From: Actinoplanes lobatus
GTDB taxonomy: Bacteria; Actinomycetota; Actinomycetes; Mycobacteriales; Micromonosporaceae
Direction of reading: 5' to 3'
Assembly: GCF_014205215.1 (NCBI RefSeq)
Contig: NZ_JACHNC010000001.1
Span: forward strand, 8,242,501-8,306,500
DNA length: 64,000 bases
Positions 40,807 to 49,624 of this stretch are shown here, in pieces. The notes below the pieces were generated by a model. It had not been told where the DNA came from. It saw only the letters and a program-made list of their open reading frames with translations, and did not search any database. How positions within the stretch are numbered: the first letter of the stretch is position 1; each line of letters begins with the position of its first letter. The position numbers and the translations under genes were made by a program.

Positions 40807-43287
40807 GACGTACGCGTGATAGGCGGCCGTGTCGCCGAGGAAGAACGGCTCGAACGTGACGTCCCCGGTGGTGAACGTCATCGGCCGCGGGCCGGGCTGG
40901 ACGGACCCGGCGAGGTCGGCGGGCAGTTCCAGATAGGCGGTGCTCGCCGACTTCGCGACCAGGGCGATCGGGCCGTAGAGCAGAGCGTGCAGGCCCGGGT
41001 CGTCGAGGGTGGGCTCGACGTGCAGCCGGTAGGGGAAGCTCACCTCGACCCGGTCGCCGGTACGCCAGGAGCGTTCGAAACCGGCGTAGCCGTCGCTTCC
41101 CACCCGTACCCTCTGCTTCTTGCCGTTGATCGTGACGGCGAAGCCGGACCCGGCCCACGACGGCACCCGCAGCCGCAGGTCGAAGCGCGCGTTGCCGCTG
41201 ATCGTGAGGGTGGTCGACGGGGTGCGGGGATAGTCGCCGGCCTGGGTGACCGTGACCCGCCGCTCGGCCCAGCGCAGCGTCGACGGGACGAAGAGGTTGA
41301 CGTAGAGCGCGTCGTCGCGTGCTGACCGGAAGTAGACGGTGTCCTGGTATTTGGTGTGGTTCTCCAGGCCGGTGCCGCCGCAGCAGGTGCCGATGTTGCC
41401 GTAGCCGCGCCGCGCGCCCGGCCCGACCGGGACCATGTAGGTGACCAGCGGATCGGTGGTGCTGTCGGCGTCCCGTTTCGAGGCGAGGATCTGGTTGACC
41501 AGCGTCTTCTCGTAGTAGTCGAGGAACCGGGCGTCCGGGGTGTGCGCGAACAGGTTCCGGGCCACCTTGAGCATGTTGTAGGCGGCGCAGCTCTCCGCGT
41601 TGGTGGTGCCCACGATGCTGCCGGCGATCACGTCCCGGCCGCGGAACACCTCGCCCTGGCCGGTGCCGCCGTGCACGTAGGTGCGGTGACCGACGACCAT
41701 GTCGAAGAAGTTGGCGGCCGCGGTCCGGTAGCCGGCTCCCTCGCCCTGCTCGAACAGGCGCAGGTAGCCGAGGAACTGCGGGATGTGCTGGTTGGCGTGT
41801 TTCCCGTCGAGGGTGTCGGTTCCGGCCACGCAGTCGGCGAGCAGTCTGGTGTTGTCGAAGTACCGGGCGGTGGTGAGGAAGGTGCGGTCGCCGGTGAGGG
41901 CGGCCAGGTCGGCCAGCACCTCGTTCATGCCGCCGTACTCGCCGGCGATGTAGAGCGACCACATCCGGTCGAGCTGCTCGCGGGGCAGCTTCGACAGCCG
42001 GGAGTGCACCCACTCCCCCATGCCCCGGACCACGTCGAGGGCGGTGGCGTTGCCGGTGAGGGTGTGCGCGTCCAGCAGCCCGCGCATGATCTTGTGGCAG
42101 GTGTAGTAGGGCGCCCAGATGGCTGGGTATGTCACGTACTGTTCGAGCTGGATGAACTGGGTCTCCGGGTAGGCGGCCAGGAAACCGGCGTGGCTGGGGC
42201 CGGGTGGTCCGCCCGCCCCGGTGACGACGGCCGCGTCCCAGTTCCGGCCGGACGAGTCGGCGACCGTGGTTCCGCTGGTCTCGTCGAACCGGTACCAGGC
42301 CAGATTGCCGGTGCTCCCCGCGATCTCGCCGACGGTCAGCGCCCGGTCGAACAGGTGGAACTCGCCGACGACCGCTTTCAGGCCGGCGTCGCCGTACTGG
42401 GAGCGGCCGATCCAGTTGTTCTTCGGGGCGCCCAGGTCGGCCGGGGTGAGCGTCATGGCCGGGTTGGCGCCGACCGCCACACCGTTGATGTAGAGGACAC
42501 CCACCCGGCCGTCGAGGGTCACGGCCAGGTCGACCCACTCGCCGACCGGGAGTGGGGTGCTGACCGGGATCCGCTGCTCGCCGCCGCTTCCGGAGGTGGT
42601 GATGGCGAACCGGGGGCCGGTGCCGTCGTGGACCGTCAGGAACATGTTGACGGCCGGGCCGACCCCGAAGTCGAACGCCCGCGACCAGGTCCGCAGTTCG
42701 TTGATCTTCAGCCGGATGACGACGGTCGCCTGGGTCAGGCCGTCGACGGTGGCGTCCGGCAGGCCCACGTACTGGCCGTCGCCGGACAGCTCCAGGCCCT
42801 CGCTCGTCCAGGTGGCCGGGGGCGGCGGCGTGCCGGGCCGGCCGACCTGGGCCGCCCAGGCGTCCTGGCACTGCTTCAGGCCGGTGATCAGGTAGTCGAG
42901 TTCGTCCTTGAAGACGGCCTCGCCGGTGCCCGCCCACGCCTGCGCGAGCAGGGACAGGAAATGGCCGCTGTAGTGCCCGCGCAGGTTGCCGGTGGCGTCG
43001 TCCCAGCCGCCGGGCGGCTCCGCGCCGAGGGTGTCCAATCCGGCGGCCGCCCGGAAATTGGCCAGGATCCGGTCGGCCGGGTAGGCGCGGGCGTAGGCGA
43101 GGATGCGGTCGCGTTTCTCGGTGAAGATGCTCGGGGCCAGGGTGACCCGGTCCAGGTCGAAGGGGACGGCCTTCCACGATTTCGGTACGGGCAGACCGTT
43201 GACCCTCTTCTTTCGGGGAACGGCGGTGGCGGGAACTCCGATAGCGGCGGCGGCACCTATCTGGAGGACGTGTCGACGGGAGATCAC
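40792..43287 (-). CDS. Secreted DUF1680 (GH127-type) enzyme with inserted LamG-like domain
   Basis: An 831-residue protein starting at the GTG at 43287. ISRRHVLQIGAAAAIG is a twin-arginine-like signal. The catalytic fold starts at ~40 (FDLDRVTLAPSIF) but stops at ~145 (KQCQDAW), where a concanavalin/LamG-like module (~160-355; LYINGVAVGANPAM, GEFHLFDRALTVGEI) is inserted. The fold resumes at HAGFLAAYPETQF. Zinc-site residues are kept: E565-S-C567 and C635-C636 (GTCCGGTG). I infer a beta-L-arabinofuranosidase acting outside the cell on polymeric substrate, complementing the leaderless GH127 8 bp upstream. Confidence 0.87.
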   Translation of the reverse strand: MISRRHVLQIGAAAAIGVPATAVPRKKRVNGLPVPKSWKAVPFDLDRVTLAPSIFTEKRDRILAYARAYPADRILANFRAAAGLDTLGAEPPGGWDDATGNLRGHYSGHFLSLLAQAWAGTGEAVFKDELDYLITGLKQCQDAWAAQVGRPGTPPPPATWTSEGLELSGDGQYVGLPDATVDGLTQATVVIRLKINELRTWSRAFDFGVGPAVNMFLTVHDGTGPRFAITTSGSGGEQRIPVSTPLPVGEWVDLAVTLDGRVGVLYINGVAVGANPAMTLTPADLGAPKNNWIGRSQYGDAGLKAVVGEFHLFDRALTVGEIAGSTGNLAWYRFDETSGTTVADSSGRNWDAAVVTGAGGPPGPSHAGFLAAYPETQFIQLEQYVTYPAIWAPYYTCHKIMRGLLDAHTLTGNATALDVVRGMGEWVHSRLSKLPREQLDRMWSLYIAGEYGGMNEVLADLAALTGDRTFLTTARYFDNTRLLADCVAGTDTLDGKHANQHIPQFLGYLRLFEQGEGAGYRTAAANFFDMVVGHRTYVHGGTGQGEVFRGRDVIAGSIVGTTNAESCAAYNMLKVARNLFAHTPDARFLDYYEKTLVNQILASKRDADSTTDPLVTYMVPVGPGARRGYGNIGTCCGGTGLENHTKYQDTVYFRSARDDALYVNLFVPSTLRWAERRVTVTQAGDYPRTPSTTLTISGNARFDLRLRVPSWAGSGFAVTINGKKQRVRVGSDGYAGFERSWRTGDRVEVSFPYRLHVEPTLDDPGLHALLYGPIALVAKSASTAYLELPADLAGSVQPGPRPMTFTTGDVTFEPFFLGDTAAYHAYVRARS

Positions 43288-43295
43288 GGTGGCGC

Positions 43296-45176
43296 TCACT
43301 TCCTGTCGAGGGGAAACCAGACGCGCATGGTGGACGGGCCGCGCCTGGCCCAGCGGTGGTAGGGGTACAGCGGAATCTCCACCGGATCGGAAAGAGCCGG
43401 AGCCGGCGGTGGGCCGTAGGGCCAGCTCGCATCGTGCGCGGGCTGGGTGTGCCCGGTGACGATCACGGCGCCGTCGCGGTCCTCCGGCTCGGCGGAGGGA
43501 TCCAGGCGGACGGTGTCGACGGTCAGGCCGGGTGGCAGGTCGACCGATTCGAGACAGTAGACGACCGGCCCGCGTTCCACGGCGACGTTTCCGCGTACCG
43601 CGTCGATCCGGCCATCGGGGAAGGTGAGCCGCGGCCGGACCGCCAGATCGAGCACCAGCGTGTCGCCCGCCGTGAAACGGCGCCGCACCGCGGCGAGGCC
43701 CGGCGCCACCGGCACGCCGTCGAGGGTCGCCTCGGTGGCCCAGTGCGGGATCCGCAGCGTGAGCGTCCACGCCGTCTCGGGCGCGGACACCACCCGGATG
43801 GTGACCCGCCCGTCGGCCGGGTACTCGGTGTCGATGTCCAGACCGATGTCGCCCACCCGGATGGACGCCGGCGTGTACTGGTGGATCTGCACGCCGCCGT
43901 CGTCGTCGGTGGTGGCCAGGTAGGCGGCCAGGCTGCTGAACGTGCGGGCCAGGTTGGTCATGCAGCAGGACACCGCGTACCAGGGCGCGCGCAGGCTCGA
44001 CGCGGCCCGCGGGACCAGGGTGTCGGCGGCCGGCTCGATGCCGGGAACCCGCTGGTGCAGGGTGTTGGTGTAGAAGAACCGGGTGCCGTCGTCGGACGGT
44101 GACGTGGCGATGATGTTGAACAGGACCCGTTCGATCAGGTCGGCGTAGCGGGGGTTGCCCTCGGCCAGCAGCAGCCGCCAGGCCAGCATGACCGAGCCGA
44201 CCCCGGCGCAGGTCTCCTGGTAGGCGCGGTCCGGCGGCAGCACGAAGTCGTCGCCGAACGCCTCGTCCTGGTGGCGGGATCCGATGCCACCGGTCAGATA
44301 GGTACGCCGGGCAACCGTGGCCCGCCACTGCCGGGCGACCGCCTCCAGCAGTTCGGTGTCACCGGTCTCGACGGCCACGTCGACCGCACCGGACGCCAGG
44401 TAGACGGCCCGGACCGCGTGCCCGCGCAGCACCCGGGCCTCGCGGATCGGCATGTCGTCCTGGAAGTAGGCGCGGCCGAACTCGATGTCGTCGAGCACCT
44501 GCCGGCCGCGGCGCTCGACGAACAGCCGGGCCTGGTCCAGGTAGCGGCGGTTGCCGGTGACCCGGTACAGCTCGACCAGGGCGGGCTCGATCTCGGCGTG
44601 CCCGCAGACCGAACCGATGCCGTCCGGGCCGAACGTGTCGCAGACGTGGTCGGCGGCGCGCACCGCCACGGTCACGAGGTCGTCGTGACCGTGGCTGCGG
44701 GCCCGGGCCACCCCCGCTTGGATGAGGTGGCCGTAGCAGTAGAGCTCGTGGCCCCACTCCAGGTCGCTGTACCGGGCGGCCTGGCCGGGCCGCCCGAAGT
44801 TGGTGTTGAGGTAGCCGTCCGGCTGCTGGACCGCGGCGACCCGGGCCACGATGGCGCGGAACCGGTCCTCGTACGCCGGATCGCCGGCCCACGCCAGCGC
44901 CTCCAGGTATTTGTAGACCTCGGAGTCGGAGAACTCGCGCCCGCGGCGGCCCTCCACGGGCGCGCCGAAGTTGCCGAGCCAGCCGGCGCGTTCCAGCCAG
45001 TGCTCGATGTGGTCGAAGGAGGCGGTCCGGCTGGTGTGCTGCCGCCGCTGCCAGAACCCGGGCCGCAGGGTGACCTCGTGCAGGCCCAGCGGCCGCAGCC
45101 GGCCGGTGCTCGGGGCAGCCGGAGTCCCGCCGCGCCCGGTCCATTCGCCGGACACGACGGCTTTCTCGATCGTCAC
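43296..45176 (-). CDS. GH127 beta-L-arabinofuranosidase, cytoplasmic (HypBA1-like)
   Basis: A 626-residue enzyme with no signal peptide (GTG start), close in length to HypBA1 of B. longum. The GH127 zinc-thiolate centre is intact: E321-T-C323 in YQETCAGVGS and C404-C405 in AVSCCMTN, with acid/base candidate E305 in GSRHQDEAFG. Family knowledge: a Zn-bound Cys is the nucleophile and the enzyme removes beta-1,2-linked L-arabinofuranose from short oligosaccharides. Its cytoplasmic location beside an ABC importer fits final hydrolysis of imported beta-Ara2. It lies 7 bp after the second permease and 8 bp before the LamG-containing paralogue. Confidence 0.93.
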   Translation of the reverse strand: MTIEKAVVSGEWTGRGGTPAAPSTGRLRPLGLHEVTLRPGFWQRRQHTSRTASFDHIEHWLERAGWLGNFGAPVEGRRGREFSDSEVYKYLEALAWAGDPAYEDRFRAIVARVAAVQQPDGYLNTNFGRPGQAARYSDLEWGHELYCYGHLIQAGVARARSHGHDDLVTVAVRAADHVCDTFGPDGIGSVCGHAEIEPALVELYRVTGNRRYLDQARLFVERRGRQVLDDIEFGRAYFQDDMPIREARVLRGHAVRAVYLASGAVDVAVETGDTELLEAVARQWRATVARRTYLTGGIGSRHQDEAFGDDFVLPPDRAYQETCAGVGSVMLAWRLLLAEGNPRYADLIERVLFNIIATSPSDDGTRFFYTNTLHQRVPGIEPAADTLVPRAASSLRAPWYAVSCCMTNLARTFSSLAAYLATTDDDGGVQIHQYTPASIRVGDIGLDIDTEYPADGRVTIRVVSAPETAWTLTLRIPHWATEATLDGVPVAPGLAAVRRRFTAGDTLVLDLAVRPRLTFPDGRIDAVRGNVAVERGPVVYCLESVDLPPGLTVDTVRLDPSAEPEDRDGAVIVTGHTQPAHDASWPYGPPPAPALSDPVEIPLYPYHRWARRGPSTMRVWFPLDRK

Positions 45177-45183
45177 GTGAGGA

Positions 45184-45987
45184 TCAACCCTTCAGTGCGC
45201 CGGACATGAACCCGCGGACGTAGTGCCGCTGGAGGGCGAGGAACAGCAGGATGCAGGGCAGGGCGAGGGTGACCACCCCGGCCTCGGTGGCGCCGTAGTC
45301 GACGATGCCCATCACCTGCTGGCGCATGTTGGCGACGGCCAGCGGCAGGGGCACCCGGTCGGAGTCGCTGATCAGCACCAGCGGGGTGATGAAGTCGTTC
45401 CAGGCGGCCAGGAACGCGAACAGGCCGACGGTGATCAGGCCGGGCCGCACCGCCGGGAGCATGATGTGCAGCAGGGCGCGGAAGCTGCCGCAGCCGTCCA
45501 CCAGCGCCGACTCGCCGAGTTCCTTGGGCACCGCCTCGAAGGAGATGCGCATCATGAAGACGGCGAACGGCAGCTGGAACATGGTGAGCACCAGCGCCAG
45601 CCCGACCAGCGAGTTCTGCAGGCCCAGGTCGTTGAGCAGGACGTAGAGCGGGATCAGCAGGGTCGCGTACGGCACCATCAGGATGGCCAGGGTGACCAGG
45701 AACAGCAGGTTCCGGCCAGGGAAGCGGAACATCGCGAACGCGTACCCGCCGAGCAGGGACACGCCCAGCGTGAACAGCACCGTCAGGACCGACACCACTG
45801 TCGAGTTCAGCAGGTACTGCCCGATTCCGGCCTGGTAGTTCGCGAGGGTCTGGTAGTTGCCGAGGCCCCAGCCGGAGGTCTGCGCGGTGCCGGCCTGCGG
45901 GCTGACCGAGGCCACCGCGGCCCACACCAGCGGGGAGAGGAAGAGGACGGCGAGGCCGCCGCCGACGACGTGCTGCGGGGTGCGCAT
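45184..45987 (-). CDS. ABC sugar transporter permease, CUT1 MalG type
   Basis: A 267-residue inner-membrane permease with six helices. I start at the ATG at 45987 (GGAGGACTGAGC upstream); longer upstream starts would overlap the other permease. The EAA loop is ELGESALVDGCGSFRALLHI, followed by MLPAVRPGL. The ATG is 2 bp after the stop of the MalF-type gene. With the lipoprotein and MalF partner it forms an importer for arabino-oligosaccharides (inferred). No ATP-binding subunit is encoded, as usual for actinobacterial CUT1 systems served by MsiK. Confidence 0.93.
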   Translation of the reverse strand: MRTPQHVVGGGLAVLFLSPLVWAAVASVSPQAGTAQTSGWGLGNYQTLANYQAGIGQYLLNSTVVSVLTVLFTLGVSLLGGYAFAMFRFPGRNLLFLVTLAILMVPYATLLIPLYVLLNDLGLQNSLVGLALVLTMFQLPFAVFMMRISFEAVPKELGESALVDGCGSFRALLHIMLPAVRPGLITVGLFAFLAAWNDFITPLVLISDSDRVPLPLAVANMRQQVMGIVDYGATEAGVVTLALPCILLFLALQRHYVRGFMSGALKG

Positions 45988-45989
45988 GC

Positions 45990-46910
45990 TCAGTCCTCCC
46001 TGCCGCGCAGGCCACGGAACTGGAGAAGGTTGACGACCAGCAGGGCGGCCAGGATGAGGATCGAGAGGGCGGCGGCGCGGCCCAGGTTGTTCTGGCCGTA
46101 GAAGGCCATGTTGTAGACGAGCTGGACGATGGTGATCGTGCTGTTGTCCGGGCCGCCCTTGGTGAGGATGTAGAACTGGTCGAAGGCCAGCAGCGATCCG
46201 GTCACGCAGAGGATGGCGCACAGGGCGAGCGACGGTTTGAGCAGTGGCAACGTGATGTGCCGGAAGGTCTGGAGCCGTGAGGCGCCGTCCAGGCGGGCCG
46301 CCTCGTAGACGTCACCGGAGATGCTCTGCAACCCGACCAGCAACAGCAGCATGTAGAAGCCGGCGAACCGCCACACGATCAGCGCCACGGTGGACCAGAG
46401 CGCCGAGCTGGGCGTGCCGAGGAACGAGTCGATGCCGAGGAACCCGAGCGGGCTGCTCTGCGGCGAGTAGAGGGCGTAGAACAGCAGCGACGCCGAGGCC
46501 AGGCCGAGCGCCGACGGCACCAGGAACGAGCTGCGCAGGATCCCGGTCCAGCGGCTCGACTCCTGCACCAGCAACGCCAGGGCGAGCGCCAGCCCGAGCA
46601 GGATGACGGTGGTGACGACGGTGTACTTGATCGTGAACCAGACGGCCGGCCACAGCAGCCGGTCGTCCATGACGTCCTGGTAGTTCTCCGGCGCGTTCCA
46701 GCCACGGTCACCGGTGAACAGCCCCCAGTCGGAGACCGACATCCGCGCGACCAGGACCACCGGCACGACGAAGAAGATCAGAACGAACAACGCGGTGGGT
46801 GCGGCATAGGCCCAGCCGGTCAGCCTCGGCCGGCGTCGTCGTTTCGAACCCCTCATCGGTACGGCCGGCGAGCTCCGTTGTTGTTCCAGGGTGGAGACGG
46901 GAGATGCCAC
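45990..46910 (-). CDS. ABC sugar transporter permease, CUT1 MalF type
   Basis: A 306-residue permease. A basic cytoplasmic N-terminus (MRGSKRRRRPR) precedes six helices and the EAA loop VYEAARLDGASRLQTFRHIT followed by LPLLKPSL. NYQDVMDDRLLWPAVWFTIK is typical of the UgpA/LacF subgroup. It is separated from the binding-protein gene by 61 bp containing a strong hairpin, and from the next permease by 2 bp. Confidence 0.93.
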   Translation of the reverse strand: MASPVSTLEQQRSSPAVPMRGSKRRRRPRLTGWAYAAPTALFVLIFFVVPVVLVARMSVSDWGLFTGDRGWNAPENYQDVMDDRLLWPAVWFTIKYTVVTTVILLGLALALALLVQESSRWTGILRSSFLVPSALGLASASLLFYALYSPQSSPLGFLGIDSFLGTPSSALWSTVALIVWRFAGFYMLLLLVGLQSISGDVYEAARLDGASRLQTFRHITLPLLKPSLALCAILCVTGSLLAFDQFYILTKGGPDNSTITIVQLVYNMAFYGQNNLGRAAALSILILAALLVVNLLQFRGLRGRED

Positions 46911-46934
46911 GGTGGCTCGGTCCTTAAGGTTGGT

Positions 46935-46965
46935 GCGGCGCCCGGCTCACTGCACCGGGCGCCGC
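46935..46965 (-). terminator. Intercistronic hairpin after binding-protein gene
   Basis: GCGGCGCCCGG (46935-46945) and CCGGGCGCCGC (46955-46965) form a perfect 11-bp stem with a 9-nt loop, 6 bp past the stop codon of the binding-protein gene and 24 bp before the permease start. There is no T tract. Partial termination or mRNA protection would raise the amount of binding protein over permeases, as in other CUT1 operons. Confidence 0.7.
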
Positions 46966-46971
46966 CACTCG

Positions 46972-48261
46972 TCACTGTCCCAGGACTCCGGTCACGGCCT
47001 CGTTGTCCTTCTCGAGGCTGCCGGCGTCGCCGTACACCTGATTGCGCAGAAGGGTGACCCACGGGCTGCCCGGCGCGTTGAACGCCTGCTGGAAGTTGAC
47101 CGCGACCGGGGTCTTGCTCTGCGGCGAGGCCGCGGCCTTGTTGATCGTCACCACCCGCGGGTCCTTGGCCGAATACTGGTTGTCCACCAGATCGGTGCGG
47201 GCCACGCTGGAGTTGTTCTTGGCGAGAACCTCGACCTGCGCCGCCTCGGACATCAGCCAGGACATGAAGTTCCAGGACTGCTGCGTCTTCTTCGAGTCCT
47301 TGGAGATGCCGATGCCGTCGCCGCCGACGAAGGTGGAGCCACCACCGGTGACACCCGGGATCGCGGTGACGCCGACGTCGACGGTCTTCGACGCGGTCGG
47401 CAGCAGCGTCGCCGGGTAGGGCATCACGCCGATCTTGCCCTCCTGGAAGGCGGCGACCCAGGTGGCCCCGGTCTCGTCCTTCGAGCCCGGCGCGATCGCA
47501 CCGGCCCCCTGGAGTTCCCGCCAGGTGGAGTAGACCTTCTGCGCAGCTGGACCGTTGAGCAACGACTTCGTGCCGGCCGGGTCCATCACCTCCTCACCGC
47601 TGGCCCAGACCATCGGGAACCAGGTGAAGACGTTGCAGCCGCCGCAGTTGCCGCCGAAATAGGTGCCGTAGACGTCCTTCTTGCCGAGCTTCTGTACGGC
47701 GAGGGCCTGCTGTTTGAACTCGTCCAGAGTGGTCGGGCCCTTCTCCGGGTCGAGTCCCGCCTCCTTGTAGAGCCCCTTGTTCCAGAACACCACCGACAGG
47801 TCCAGAACGAAGGGCAACACGTACTTCTTGCCCTCGTAGGTGCCGGCCTGGACGTGCCCCTGGTTGATCTTGTCGGCGTAGGAGAGCTGCCCGATGCTCT
47901 CGGTAAGGTCGAAGAACAGGCCCGACTTGGTCCAGTTGGGCACGTAGACGATGTCGGCGGCGAACAGGTCGGGCAGGTCGCCGGAGCCGGCCGCCGCGCC
48001 GACCTTCGCGACGTAGTCGTCGTTCGGGACGATGGTCAGCTCGACCTGGTTCTTGTGCGAGGCGTTGTACGCCTCCACCAGGGCCTTGGCCTGCAGTTCG
48101 AGGGGAGCACGGGTCCACAGGGTCAGTTCGGAGCCGTCGTCGACCCCGTCGACGCCGGCGCCGGCCGGCGGGGCGGCTGTTCCCTTGTCGCCGTCCCCGC
48201 CACAGGCGGCCAGCCCGGTGATCAGCAGGCCCGCCAGGGCGGCGCTCAATATTCGACGCAC
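46972..48261 (-). CDS. Sugar-binding lipoprotein of ABC transporter (extracellular family 1)
   Basis: A 429-residue lipoprotein. The GTG at 48261 follows GGAGGT, and the signal ends LAAC (Cys20). The family 1 binding-protein fold is clear: ELTLWTRAPLELQAKALVEA, then GDLPDLFAADIVYVPNW, YVLPFVLDLSVVFWNKGLYK and VGGDGIGISKDSKKTQQSWN. It delivers the sugar to the two permeases encoded downstream. By gene order with GH127/GH121/GH43 enzymes the ligand is probably a short beta-L-arabinooligosaccharide, but ligand choice cannot be read from sequence alone. It is first in the operon and divergent from a LacI regulator. Confidence 0.92.
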   Translation of the reverse strand: MRRILSAALAGLLITGLAACGGDGDKGTAAPPAGAGVDGVDDGSELTLWTRAPLELQAKALVEAYNASHKNQVELTIVPNDDYVAKVGAAAGSGDLPDLFAADIVYVPNWTKSGLFFDLTESIGQLSYADKINQGHVQAGTYEGKKYVLPFVLDLSVVFWNKGLYKEAGLDPEKGPTTLDEFKQQALAVQKLGKKDVYGTYFGGNCGGCNVFTWFPMVWASGEEVMDPAGTKSLLNGPAAQKVYSTWRELQGAGAIAPGSKDETGATWVAAFQEGKIGVMPYPATLLPTASKTVDVGVTAIPGVTGGGSTFVGGDGIGISKDSKKTQQSWNFMSWLMSEAAQVEVLAKNNSSVARTDLVDNQYSAKDPRVVTINKAAASPQSKTPVAVNFQQAFNAPGSPWVTLLRNQVYGDAGSLEKDNEAVTGVLGQ

Positions 48262-48362
48262 GGAGCACCTCCGGTTTTCGGTGAGTTTCGGTGCGGGTAT
48301 ATTCGCGGGTACGCTCGGGACGAGTTGAGCAGTGAAGAGGTACGAGCCAGGCGTACCGAAAA

Positions 48363-48394
48363 GGTTTTCCGGAACGTAATACGGAGGAAAAACC
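48363..48394. promoter_or_regulatory. Candidate operator in divergent lacI/transporter promoter
   Basis: GGTTTTCC (48363-48370) and GGAAAAACC (48386-48394) are inverted arms, 15 bp apart, in the 178-bp region between the binding-protein gene and the LacI-type gene. The region is notably AT-rich. A LacI dimer usually prefers a compact palindrome, so this is only a candidate. Confidence 0.4.
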
Positions 48395-48439
48395 GTTGTC
48401 AAGAGCTTCGATGGCCCGCTCCGATGTGGAGGTGCTCCC

Positions 48440-49447
48440 GTGACCACCCGTCCCGTCACGCTGCGCGAAGTCGCCAAGCTCGCCGGCGTCTCCATCGCGA
48501 CCGCGTCGAAGGCCCTCAACGGACAGCCCCAGGTCCGCGCCAGCACCCGTGACCGGGTGTTGCGTGCCGCCGAGCAGCTGAACTTCTCGCCCAACACCCT
48601 CGCCCAGGGCCTGATCACACAGCGCAGCGGGACGGTCGGGCTGCTCACCTCCGACCTGGAGGGCCGATTCTCCATCCCGATCCTGATGGGCGCCGAAGAC
48701 GCTTTCGGATCCGACCAGACGTCGGTGTTCCTCTGCGACGCCCGCGGCGACAACGTGCGCGAGAAGCACCACCTGCGAGCCCTGCTGTCACGCCGCGTCG
48801 ACGGGCTCATCGTCGTCGGCGCCCGCCCCGACGCCCGGCCATCGCTGGGCGAGTTGCCGGTGCCGGTCATCTACGCGTACGCGCCGTCCGAAGACCCCTC
48901 CGACCTGTCCCTGGTCACCGACAACATCGGCGGCGGCCGGCTCGCCGTCGACCACCTGATCCGCCACGGCCGCCGCCGCATCGCCCACATCACCGGCGAC
49001 GCCACCTACGGCGCCGCCCAGGACCGCGCCACCGGCGCCCTGGCCAGACTCGCCGAGGAGGGCCTCGAACTCGCCGGCGACCAGGTGTGGTTCGGCAACT
49101 GGTCGGAGGCGTGGGGCCGCGGCGCCACCCGCATGCTGCTGCAACGCGACCCGGAGATCGACGCCGTCTTCGCCGGCTCCGACGAGATCGCCCGTGGCGT
49201 CCTCGACGTCCTCCACCAGGAGAAACTCGACGTACCGTCCCAGGTCGCGGTGATCGGCTTCGACAACTGGAACATCCTGGCCGCCAACGCCCGGCCACCG
49301 CTGTCCACCATCGACATGAACCTGGAACAACTCGGCCGCCTGGCCGCCCAGCGCCTGTTCGCCGCAATCGGCGGCACCCTCGGCTCCGGCACCGAGACCG
49401 TCCCGTGCCGCCTGATCACCCGCGAGTCGACGGCCCCCGTCAGCTAG
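48440..49447 (+). CDS. LacI-family regulator of the arabinan operon
   Basis: A 335-residue regulator from a GTG start (GGAGGTGCTCCC upstream). The N-terminal HTH VTLREVAKLAGVSIATASKA is followed by the hinge (FSPNTLAQGLITQRSG) and a periplasmic-binding-protein-like sensor (DGLIVVGARPD; AVFAGSDEIARGVLDVL; VAVIGFDNW). It is divergent from the transporter-enzyme operon, the usual place for a dedicated repressor; the B. longum hyp locus likewise has a LacI gene next to its ABC genes. Beta-arabinobiose or arabinose is the expected inducer (inference). Confidence 0.92.
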   Translation: MTTRPVTLREVAKLAGVSIATASKALNGQPQVRASTRDRVLRAAEQLNFSPNTLAQGLITQRSGTVGLLTSDLEGRFSIPILMGAEDAFGSDQTSVFLCDARGDNVREKHHLRALLSRRVDGLIVVGARPDARPSLGELPVPVIYAYAPSEDPSDLSLVTDNIGGGRLAVDHLIRHGRRRIAHITGDATYGAAQDRATGALARLAEEGLELAGDQVWFGNWSEAWGRGATRMLLQRDPEIDAVFAGSDEIARGVLDVLHQEKLDVPSQVAVIGFDNWNILAANARPPLSTIDMNLEQLGRLAAQRLFAAIGGTLGSGTETVPCRLITRESTAPVS

Positions 49448-49457
49448 AGATCTTTCA

Positions 49458-49600
49458 TGGCCGAGGTCCGCGTTTCGCTTCCGGCTCTTTCCCGGTACGC
49501 GTGACGCCGTCCCCGTCTCATCAGGGCCGTCCCGTCCGGTCGGCGCGATCTCGCTGCCCACTCCGGCCCGTGCCGCGCCCGCCGGGCGTAGATCGGTCGG
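49458..49600 (-). repeat. Dispersed ~145-bp element, copy A (inverted)
   Basis: Read on the minus strand this block begins CGATCTACGCCCGGCGGGCG and ends in GGAAGCGAAACGCGGACCTC near 49462. The same series of blocks (including GCCGACCGGACGGGAC and GCCCTGATGA) recurs in order at 50701-50850 and 55329-55474 on the plus strand. It is non-coding and starts 10 bp past the LacI-type stop codon. Confidence 0.9.
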
Positions 49601-49624
49601 ATACTCCCGCATGTGCCGCCCTGT

